Origin: Oscarella lobularis
Lineage: Eukaryota; Porifera; Homoscleromorpha; Homosclerophorida; Oscarellidae
Assembly: GCF_947507565.1 (NCBI RefSeq)
Contig: NC_089185.1
Location: 1,860,001 to 1,924,000 of the forward strand
DNA length: 64,000 nucleotides
Direction: 5' to 3'
Part shown: piece by piece, positions 55,952 through 64,000 of the stretch
How positions within the stretch are numbered: position 1 is the first letter of the stretch
How the letters are laid out: every line of letters begins with the position of its first letter
Translations under genes and position numbers: made by a program
The notes under the pieces: model-generated
Database searches by the model: none
Told to the model about the DNA's origin: nothing
The model's input: only the letters and a program-made list of their open reading frames with translations

Positions 55952-56902
55952 TTTAAAGGTGCAGACCGACATCGTTCACAAAAGAGGTATTTTTCTAAAG
56001 TACATATATGTACAGTAATTTACTTTTGTTTAAAGAATTATATTTACCTGGTTACTGAAGTAGGCCAGTCTATGAAGTTCACTGACGACGCGTATTTGAC
56101 GAAGGTTTGCTCTTTTGTCACTTTCAGGGTAATTGCTGGTAATGGCTTTTTTTAGCTGATCGAACAATCCTGAAGCAATCTCCTCGCAAAAGTTCCTCAT
56201 TGCGTTGGGATTATAAAGCCTGTTTTTATGGGCGCTAAGATGCCTATAGAGTGTAGTCTGAAAGTCACTGAATAGCACCGGGAACGACTCTGTAAGTAAC
56301 GTTATTTATATGATAAAATTATATATTATTTTACTCCTCCTTACTTTGAGACTTCATTCTGGCCAATTCATAACGGAGTTGCTGATTTTCTACTTCCAAT
56401 TCCTGTATCCTGCCACGCGCGACGGTCAGCTCTTCTTTTGCCCGCAGGAGTTCCGCTTCAAGCAAATTGGGTAAGGGATGGACGCGTTCCTCAGGCTAGG
56501 CTCATCTCTTTTGAATTGCTGAAACGATTATAGGATGTCGCTTTCGGCTCACCTGAGCTCGGTTCCTCGCCGGTGCTACGACGCCTACCTGTACAGCACG
56601 TTTTGGCGGGGTGTGTAACGCGGGTGATTCAGAACGTCGGGCATAGATTCGATGTCCTCGCTGTGCTTTTTGCACAAATAGGCCGATACGGCATCGCTGA
56701 GATCGTCCAAGACTTCGTTCAAGCGCTGTGGACAAGGGCGAAGACGACCAGCACACTCGCTATTACTAAAAACGGCCGCGCAGCAAAGCGATTCGTCGGA
56801 CTGCCTGCTGCTGTGGCGATAGCAAAGCGAAACATCGTGGGCGAAGCCTCTATGACGCGCATCCTTTCCGGTGTACAAACGGACTCTTCCATGGCTGGCC
56901 AA
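55952..56902 (-). CDS. Multi-exon gene, coiled-coil, unknown
   Basis: Inferred exons include 56902-56577, about 56500-56345, 56289-56048 and a last one near 55999-55952. The 55-nt intron at 56344-56290 is well supported. Readable blocks: RLNEVLDDLSDAVSAYLCKK, then a coiled coil (LLRAKEELTVARGRIQELE), then SFPVLFSDFQTTLYRHLSAH and ANLRQIRVVSELHRLAYFSN. The join between the first two exons is out of frame, so either the model is wrong or the gene is broken. No family recognised. Confidence 0.4.
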
Positions 56903-58241
56903 TCCTCAGGATGTCTTATATCGGGTAGTGTAACCTTCCTTCAACGCGAAAATGCACTCGTTTGAGCTGTCCATAGATGATGCGAAGAGATCGGAGGCAC
57001 GGAAGAAAATGCGCGAAAACGCTTCCTACGCGCCAAATCCCTCAGCTGAAGCGCGAAACCGAATGTTTACAAAAAGTTAAGCTTTGTGCTACATACGAAA
57101 ATGTGTTAACGCCTTTCGCATCGAAGCGGAAGACCGTAACTAATTAGCGAACGTCGGATCTGCGGCTTCTCTGCCCATTATCTCAAATGGCCCCCTCTTC
57201 GTTTTTCCTGGCAAGTTGCGCAGACCAAGTTTATACGTTTGCGCGTGTGTTAGGCTTCAAGCAAAGCTTACCCGAAGCCTGTGGGCCTTACCCAGACACC
57301 TAAACATTTCACAGAATGCTTTTTGGTTTATTGGTTGGCCAGCGTCTCTTGTGACGTCATTTTGGGTCGCGCATGCCCTATCGCTTTTGGGTCCTGCTCG
57401 TAACAAGAAGATTTACTGCGGGAAATTCGAACATCGACCTACACGAGCATGCGCATTTGACCATTCCTCGTTGCCACCTTAAGGCCACGCCAACTCTAAT
57501 GATTACTTTTGAAATGTAGACAGATTACTCCTACTCCGTCTTTGGGTACTCTGTTCCAACACTATTCCGAGAGAGGTTCTCGATTAATTAGGACCCCCGC
57601 TGCACACGCAATTACAAGAAAACATGATTTAGGCGCTGCTGAATTACAGGTACCGATTAGGTAGTGTTGCCGTTTCTCCATCAGTACTGTACATCAGTAC
57701 GTGTCACAGACTGACCTGGACTTTAGCGTGTCAAAGGGGTTGTGACCGTACGCGTAACTAGATTAATTAAATTATGTTGAGGGGTCGGGCCGTTCGGGCC
57801 GGTCTGGCCGGTCGCAACGTTGCTTGCAACGAGGGTTGGGCTCACGCACGCGAAGCGTTCTTTACTGAAGGCGCTTAGACGATATTAAAACGGTCAACGG
57901 TCGCCAGTTTTTGACGGAACGAGACGAAACGTGAACGGCTCCTCAAACGGATTAAAAGCAGTAGATAACCAACGCATGAAACGACGTGAAGTATAGTAAC
58001 GGGTTCTTTAGCGTTGAAGTAACGACGGCGAAACGACGACCGCCTTTTCGGCGCACTTAATTTCTTGCCGAGGTAAGGCACACGCCGTTCTAATTTTGTT
58101 GTATGCAGCGTCGCTTAGAGGCAAGCAACTCTAAAAGTGCTTCTTTCGTTCTACATGGCACGTTTCGAGGGACCCGTGGCGTCATTCGGCGCGGAATTAA
58201 TGCGACGCGAAAAGAAACGGTATGACATTGGGGGCCAGTTA
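56903..58241. other. Unassigned region up to the Helitron
   Basis: No gene called. At 57785-57835 there is a GC-rich cluster of GGCCG/CGGCC words (GGGCCGGTCTGGCCGGTCG) and a GCAACGTTGC palindrome. Confidence 0.45.
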
Positions 58242-59310
58242 TCTCCACCACTATGAGCATACGCGCCATCTTGGACGATGACGTCATCGAGTCGTTGTCC
58301 GCGAACTCCTCCTTCGCTTTTCGTCGCTCGGCGTCGAGCGCGACGCGAGCGAACTTTTCGAAAGGGTCCCTTGGACGTACCGCGCTCCTTTCGCGTCGGG
58401 GCCCCTTTCGGAAATCGTCGTTTTTCGAGCGATTCGGGCGCCGTTTCGCTTCGTTCGAAGTTCCGAGAGCCGTTATTCGACGCCGCGAAGCGTTTTCGAT
58501 CGTCGAATCGCGCCGAAAACGCCCGCGAAGCCCCGTTTTCCGCGATTCTCGCGGTCGATCGATTTCGAACCGCGCGCGGACGACTTTCTCGACGACAGGG
58601 TCGCTTCTTCGGGATCTTCCTAATACCCTTCCGCTTTCGGTCGACGCCGGGGGCCCCTTTGGGGTTCCGAAACGTTCGCGTCACGCATACGGGTCACCAG
58701 AAGTGCTCGCCGTTCTTTCTCTCGGCCATTTTACGCTTTTGCTCGCCTTTTTGGCTCTCCGAAGCGCTTCGTCTCTCTTCTTCGCAAACCATTTTGCGTC
58801 TTCTCGCATCGCAAAACGCTTTTTCTCACTTCTTCTCAAGCGACGCTCGCCCTTCCGTGAGCTGGCCAGTACGCTTTTTTGCGTTGCTTCGTTATTCGCT
58901 TTCTGCAGCTGATCGTCCGTAAACGCTCGCCGTTTCAGCGTTTGAGACTACGCTTCGCCCGCCTTCGACTTTTTCTCCCCGTTTTCGCGGCGATCGCGAA
59001 ATTTTGCTGTCCATTCGACTTCTTCGCGACGTTCTACGCCTTTTTCTCTCCGATTTCAGTCTGAAATCGTTGTCGCGAAGGGGTCGAATCGTCGCCATTT
59101 TCTGCTCACGTGAGCGCATCGAGCGTCATCGAGCAAATGTTGCGACCTATTTTCCTTTAGATTCCTTTGCCGATTTCGTTGCCAATCGGCCACGTATTGC
59201 CCGTACCGTTGTGTGTGCGGGCCACTTAGAAAAGCTAAAAACAGCAAGAGCAACAGAAATGCGCAGAAATCTCGAAGTCGTTCTTTTTCCGATTTTAGGA
59301 CCGACACAGA
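58242..59310 (+). repeat. Helitron leader shared with 32719-33768
   Basis: Long stretches are nearly identical between the two (for example GCCGCGAAGCGTTTTCGATC in both). The sequence is packed with TTCG and CGAA words, leaving few stops, so frames of over 200 codons open in several registers without protein-like character. A CGATTTTAG acceptor-like site just before the start codon suggests a leader intron. Confidence 0.75.
58263..58286 (+). promoter_or_regulatory. YY1-like and CRE-like sites at the Helitron start
   Basis: GCGCCATCTTGG at 58263-58274 is followed by the perfect CRE palindrome TGACGTCA at 58279-58286, all within 45 bases of the 5' terminus. The other leader has a YY1-like site at the same distance and TGACGTCA further down (about 33278). 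These are likely promoter elements of the element's own gene. Confidence 0.5.
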
Positions 59311-62300
59311 ATGCCTCGAAAACGAAGATTCCTTTTGAATCAAGACAAGCGGTCTCGCGATGCTAAACGAAAGCGAAAAGCGAGATCGGTCGTATCTGAG
59401 GACGGAAGCAGCGCTGAGCAAAGCAGCAGCTCCACAGATCGCAGTGCTGCATTCTCGCCGTCTCAAGCGGAAGAAGTTCCTACCGATGCCTCGACTAGCG
59501 GAAGCATTGTCTCTGAACCGCGCGAAATGATCCCATTGAATCCCGACCTCTATTTTCGCGCGTTCTCTGCTTCCACAATGCCTTTGTGCGTCGCCGAATC
59601 GGGCAGAAGCGCAGATGTAGTCTCTCCGGCCGGCGAAGACGTGCCAAACGAATCTGCAGAAATAGTAGAAGTGCCCGTCGAACCGCAGAACGGCGACCAC
59701 ACTTCGAACCATTCCGTAGAAGTCCAAGAAGTAGTCGTACCTCTCCCAAACTATCCCGCATTTCATTATAACCCACAAAATGTGTACGATGGAGCACGCA
59801 TAGGTTCAATGTCTGCTACCTGTCGCCACTGCAGTGCAAAAAAATGGCCAACCGAACCTCCGAGAATCTGTTGTGCAAACGGCAAAGTCGACGTTCCCTT
59901 GCTCGGTCCTCCTCCCGAACCGTTACAAGCTCTTCTGACAACTAACACATCTCAAGCCAAAGAATTCAGAAAAAAAATACGCACATACAATTCCTGCTTT
60001 GTTATGACGTCATTTCAAGCGCACACTTTAGTCGAGCCCGGATTCATGCCCACCTTTAAAGTTCAAGGGCAAATTTATCACAATATCGGACCTCTGACTC
60101 CTGCAGCTGAACAGCGACCCGAATTCGTTCAAGTATACTTCATTGACGATCGCGGACAACAGGCCGACGCCAGATTATCTTGGCAAATAGACCGAGAATC
60201 GCAGTTAAATAGACACACCACCCTTTGCCTACAAGACATGCTTCACGAGCACAACGAGCACGTGCGCATTTTCAAAACCGCCCTCGAACAGCGAACACCA
60301 GACATGCCCGACTATCGTGTCGTTATACGTGCAGACAGAGTTCCCCGAGGCCAACACCAAAGAACGTTCAATGCGCCATCTGGCAACGACGTCGCCGCCC
60401 TCTTACCCGAAGGTCAAGAAGGATATCGTGACATCGTCCTCTCCAATAGAGATAGTCGAATTAAACGCATTACCGAAATTCACAGATCTTACGATTCGTT
60501 ACAGTATCCGCTTCTTTTTCCAAGAGGAGAAGATGGTTACACAATATTGTGCAGACAGAAGGATCCGAAAACGAATCAAATTACCGAGAAAAAAATGTCT
60601 ATGCTGCAATTTTACGCATTTCGAATCATGCAGCGCGACGGCGACTTTAACATTCTTCTGCGTGCAGGCGAATTGTCTCACCAATTTATTGTCGACGTTT
60701 TTGCCAAAATCGAAACTGACAGACTGAACCTCCTTCGTACAAAGCAAGAACAACTTCGTGCGGCCTCCTACACGGCACTAAGAGATGCAGTCGAAACTGA
60801 CGGCGACGTGCGCGACGTTGGCCAATTGGTCGTTCTACCGTCGTCGTTTACCGGAGGACCCCGATACATGCACGAAAAGTGTCAAGACGCTATGACGTAC
60901 GTCAAGCATCACGGAGCTCCTGATTTATTCATCACTATGACCTGCAATGCCAATTGGCCGGAAATTACGAGCGAACTCCTTCCGGGACAAACACCAAATG
61001 ATCGACACGATCTCATAGCAAGAGTTTTCCGCTTGAAAGTTGAAAGGTTCATGTACCTCGTGGACACGCAAAACATTTACGGCATCAAACGCTGCCACGT
61101 GTACACGATCGAGTGGCAGAAGCGCGGCCTACCTCACGTACACTGTCTTTCGTGGATGGTAGAAAAAATTCGTCCCGATCAAATAGACAGCATCATAAGC
61201 GCCGAACTTCCCGACCCCAACGAAGACCCAGAACTTTTCGCAACAATAACCAAGCACATGATCCACGGACCTTGCGGCCAACTCAATCGCAGATCTCCTT
61301 GCATGAAAGACGGCCAATGCACCAAACACTATCCTAGAGAGTTTTTGCGCGAGACCATCACATCTCTCAACGGTTATCCCCTATACCGACGTCGATCTCC
61401 AGAAGACGGCGGAATAGAAACGACCATAGGCCGATTTCACGTTGACAACAGGTGGGTCGTTCCGTACAGTCCATTTCTATCTCGCACTTTCGACTGCCAC
61501 GTGAACGTCGAATACTGCAGGTCCATTTGCGCGCTGAAGTACCTCATGGCCTACTTGAACAAGGGCAAAGACAAAGCTGTTGTTAGCTTAGCAAATCAGC
61601 ACAGGAACGACGAAATCACGCGGTACCAAATAGCGAGATACATTAGTACAAACGAAGGCGTTTGGCGCATGTTGCAATTTCCCATTCACGACCACTTTCC
61701 AGCAGTCGAACAACTTCAAGTCCATCTGGAAAACGGACAGAGAACGCTGTTCAACGTTGAGAACGCCCCGGACCGTGCAGCAGAACCTCCTGCTACGACA
61801 TTGACGGGTTTCTTCGAGCTCTGCTCTAATGACGATTTCGCCAAAACTTTGCTGTACATCGACGTTCCGCGATACTACAGATGGGTCAACAAAAAGTGGC
61901 AGAGAAGAAAGCAGGGTCACATCGTGCCCGAAACTGACGGCATTAGAAAGTCAACAACTTTAGGACGCATTTACACCGTTCATCCCAGAAACACCGAATG
62001 CTATCTTTTGCGACTCCTTTTGCTTCACGTTCGAGGACCGACGTCTTTCGCAGACTTACGAACAGTAGATGGCACCGTTTTTGATACGTACGCCGAAGCG
62101 TGTCGGGAACGCGGACTTTTGGCCGATGATCAGCATTGGCACCTCGCACTCACGGAAGCCACGGTCACCGATCGTCCTTACAAAATTCGTGACATGTTTG
62201 CCATCATGCTTCACATGTGCGAAATTGCCGATCCTCTTCGTCTATGGGAACAACACAAGGAAGCGATGGCCCAAGATTTCCTCCGAACGCTTCGCAGACG

Positions 62301-63897
62301 CGCAAATGACGATACACTACCGTACACTGACGCAATTTTCAATCGAGCCCTACTTTGCATCGAAAACAAACTGCTTTCGTTTCCTGGAGGAAAGCCACTT
62401 AGCGACTACCATTTGCCCAGTCCTGATCGCTCTTCCGAAGAAGACGACGACAGCCTTCCTAGAGAAATTGCCGCTGAATACTCTTATAACACCGCGGAGT
62501 TGCAGGAACGACTGACAAGGAATGAACACTCCCTCACGGAAGAGCAAAGACACATATACGAAGAATTACTTTCATACGTCGCTCGAGGTCCCGACGATTC
62601 TATCATTTTCCTCGATGCGCCAGGAGGAACAGGAAAAACCTATTTACTCAATCTTTTCCTCGATAAAATACGATCACGAGGCGACATTGCTCTCGCAGTC
62701 GCTTCTTCGGGAATCGCGGCAACTCTCCTCACTGGCGGCAAAACGGCTCACTCTGTTTTTAGACTACCTTTAGATATCAGTCGTTACGAGCGTCCCACGT
62801 GCACAATTCAGAAAAACACAGCGAGAGCAAGACTTCTCTCCCTGGCCAAAGTCGCGGTATGGGACGAATGCACCATGGCCAACAAAAAAGCTCTCGAGGC
62901 ATTAGACAGGTCCCTGCGAGATATTCGCAACAACGACACACTCATGGGAGGTCTCCCTCTAATACTGGCAGGAGACTTTAGACAAACCCTGCCTGTTATA
63001 CCAAAAGGAACAAAGGCCGACGAGATCGCCGCATGCCTGAAATACTCACGCTCCATTTGGCCTAAAGTTCGAACTATGCGTTTGACAACGAACATGAGAG
63101 TGCATCTGTACGGAGACCGCGAGTCAGGCTCTTACGCCGAGTTACTCTTGCAAATCGGCAATGGAACCATTCCCACCTGCCCTGAAGACGGTCTCATCAA
63201 CATACCTTGCGGCACAGTAGTCCAATCATCTAACGAACTAATACAAGCCGTTTTTCCTCAACTTCAGGAGCGATACAAAGACACCGCCTGGCTTGGCGAA
63301 CGTGCTATTCTCGCTCCTCGAAATGACGCCGTCAATCAAATAAACGACACTATGCTCCAGCTTATACCAGACAACGAAAAAGTCTATCTCGCAGTCGATA
63401 CGACTATGGAACCAGACGACGCTGTCAACTATCCCACCGAGGTTCTTAATTCGCTCAATCCCCCCGGTCTTCCAGCGTACACCTTAGCTCTAAAAGTGGG
63501 TGCGCCTATTATGCTTCTGCGAAACATCGACGCCCCAAAACTGTGCAACGGCACAAAGTTAACAGTGACTAGATTATTTTCCAACGTTATAGAGGCCACG
63601 ATATGCACGGGACAGTACGCGGGAGAAAGCGTTTTTATTCCGCGCATTCCACTGATTCCCTCCGATTGCACTATCCCTTTCAAACGACTTCAGTTTCCCG
63701 TAAAACTGTCGTTTGCTATGACCATTAACAAATCCCAAGGCCAGACCCTAAAAACAGTTGGTCTCTATCTGCCTACAAAATGCTTTGCTCACGGTCAATT
63801 CTACGTTGCTTGCTCCAGAGTAAGCTCTCCACAAAATCTCTTTGTACTTACTGACGGACCTAAAACGGCGAACGTCGTCTACCACGAAGTTCTTTAG
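59311..63897 (+). CDS. Helitron Rep/helicase transposase, intact
   Basis: 1528 residues without a stop. An arginine- and serine-rich N-terminus (about 1-150) is followed by a Cys/His cluster (CRHCSAKKW, about 171-190), then the Helitron_like_N region (FTGGPRYMHEKCQDAMTYVK). The rolling-circle nuclease has the HUH motif H609-V-H611 and the tyrosine pair Y744/Y748 (KYLMAYLNKGK). The PIF1-type helicase has Walker A PGGTGKT at 1104-1110, Walker B WDE at 1184-1186 and the last motif HGQFYVACSR from 1494. It would nick, unwind and copy the element by a rolling-circle route. No endonuclease or OTU domain is fused. All catalytic residues are present, so it may be functional. Confidence 0.96.
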   Translation: MPRKRRFLLNQDKRSRDAKRKRKARSVVSEDGSSAEQSSSSTDRSAAFSPSQAEEVPTDASTSGSIVSEPREMIPLNPDLYFRAFSASTMPLCVAESGRSADVVSPAGEDVPNESAEIVEVPVEPQNGDHTSNHSVEVQEVVVPLPNYPAFHYNPQNVYDGARIGSMSATCRHCSAKKWPTEPPRICCANGKVDVPLLGPPPEPLQALLTTNTSQAKEFRKKIRTYNSCFVMTSFQAHTLVEPGFMPTFKVQGQIYHNIGPLTPAAEQRPEFVQVYFIDDRGQQADARLSWQIDRESQLNRHTTLCLQDMLHEHNEHVRIFKTALEQRTPDMPDYRVVIRADRVPRGQHQRTFNAPSGNDVAALLPEGQEGYRDIVLSNRDSRIKRITEIHRSYDSLQYPLLFPRGEDGYTILCRQKDPKTNQITEKKMSMLQFYAFRIMQRDGDFNILLRAGELSHQFIVDVFAKIETDRLNLLRTKQEQLRAASYTALRDAVETDGDVRDVGQLVVLPSSFTGGPRYMHEKCQDAMTYVKHHGAPDLFITMTCNANWPEITSELLPGQTPNDRHDLIARVFRLKVERFMYLVDTQNIYGIKRCHVYTIEWQKRGLPHVHCLSWMVEKIRPDQIDSIISAELPDPNEDPELFATITKHMIHGPCGQLNRRSPCMKDGQCTKHYPREFLRETITSLNGYPLYRRRSPEDGGIETTIGRFHVDNRWVVPYSPFLSRTFDCHVNVEYCRSICALKYLMAYLNKGKDKAVVSLANQHRNDEITRYQIARYISTNEGVWRMLQFPIHDHFPAVEQLQVHLENGQRTLFNVENAPDRAAEPPATTLTGFFELCSNDDFAKTLLYIDVPRYYRWVNKKWQRRKQGHIVPETDGIRKSTTLGRIYTVHPRNTECYLLRLLLLHVRGPTSFADLRTVDGTVFDTYAEACRERGLLADDQHWHLALTEATVTDRPYKIRDMFAIMLHMCEIADPLRLWEQHKEAMAQDFLRTLRRRANDDTLPYTDAIFNRALLCIENKLLSFPGGKPLSDYHLPSPDRSSEEDDDSLPREIAAEYSYNTAELQERLTRNEHSLTEEQRHIYEELLSYVARGPDDSIIFLDAPGGTGKTYLLNLFLDKIRSRGDIALAVASSGIAATLLTGGKTAHSVFRLPLDISRYERPTCTIQKNTARARLLSLAKVAVWDECTMANKKALEALDRSLRDIRNNDTLMGGLPLILAGDFRQTLPVIPKGTKADEIAACLKYSRSIWPKVRTMRLTTNMRVHLYGDRESGSYAELLLQIGNGTIPTCPEDGLINIPCGTVVQSSNELIQAVFPQLQERYKDTAWLGERAILAPRNDAVNQINDTMLQLIPDNEKVYLAVDTTMEPDDAVNYPTEVLNSLNPPGLPAYTLALKVGAPIMLLRNIDAPKLCNGTKLTVTRLFSNVIEATICTGQYAGESVFIPRIPLIPSDCTIPFKRLQFPVKLSFAMTINKSQGQTLKTVGLYLPTKCFAHGQFYVACSRVSSPQNLFVLTDGPKTANVVYHEVL

Positions 63898-64000
63898 CTA
63901 AAATACCTTTGCAATTTGTTTACGCCAGAATTCTCGATGAGCAGCACTGCGAAGTCAGGCCCTTTTTGATGCACGCGTTACGTAAATCATTCTTTTAGCT

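Larger units (their letters stand above)
58242..64000 (+). mobile_element. Helitron, complete except the unseen 3' end
   Basis: The 5' terminus TCTCCACCACTATGAGC follows an A and was placed by comparing it with the second leader at 32719. A 1069-bp leader is followed by an intact Rep/helicase gene. In the fragment at 22.6 kb the 3' hairpin lies about 70-85 bases after the stop. Here no hairpin or CTRR is seen in the 103 bases left, so the end is either beyond the window or diverged. Confidence 0.88.

Noticed and set aside
58151..59119. Open frames of about 175-220 codons on both strands before the Helitron gene
   Set aside because: Same leader sequence as at 32.7 kb; arginine/serine/phenylalanine-rich translations in competing frames, no motif.

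Overview
The window is eukaryotic nuclear DNA, most likely from an invertebrate animal. A sponge is my best guess, from the very short GT-AG introns (about 32-61 nt), intermediate GC content and the mix of repeat families, but nothing here proves it. I see no prokaryotic operons, CRISPR array or rRNA. Almost all recognisable coding sequence belongs to mobile elements or to multicopy accessory genes that travel with them. I found no conserved single-copy housekeeping gene.

Layout, left to right. 0-3 kb: a possible ATPase scrap and a decayed SAP-SWIM-YqaJ gene. 3.6-6.1 kb: a damaged DNA transposon with a HIRAN/zinc-ribbon gene facing an IS630/Tc1-like DDE transposase gene tail to tail. 6-15 kb: mostly unrecognised sequence, tandem repeats, a second SWIM relic, a hAT relic and a Tc1-like MITE. 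15.7-17.2 kb: an integrase-core (DDE) transposase. 17.8-20.5 kb: a hAT element with terminal repeats. 22.2-22.6 kb: the 3' end of a Helitron with its hairpin. 24-25.4 kb: a decayed RecQ-like helicase. 25.77-29.29 kb: a complete copy of the HIRAN/DDE transposon. 29.7-34.5 kb: two broken Helitrons around a TIR element. 34.8-35.4 kb: an ISXO2/Merlin relic. 36-40.7 kb: two members of an unrecognised two-exon gene family, a pogo relic and a third DDE copy. 41.38-43.17 kb: a pogo element with perfect ends. 43.5-45.3 kb: Gypsy gag and LTR beside a small spliced gene. 45.5-48 kb: P-element and hAT sequences. 48.4-50 kb: a retroelement leader and gag. 50.2-51.4 kb: a pogo scrap and an intact member of the two-exon family. 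52-57 kb: minor spliced genes, a Gypsy integrase end, a coiled-coil ORF and a Tigger end. 58.24 kb to the right edge: a Helitron with an uninterrupted 1528-residue Rep/helicase.

The most notable object is the element at 25770-29294. It has 26-bp terminal inverted repeats (25 of 26 match) with TA on both sides, an intact three-exon 643-residue DDE transposase, and an intact two-exon 119-residue HIRAN-domain gene facing it. A diverged copy at 3.6-6.1 kb keeps the same arrangement and the same phase-2 intron in the HIRAN gene, and adds a C-terminal zinc ribbon. This suggests that the HIRAN protein is a genuine second component of the transposon rather than a chance neighbour.
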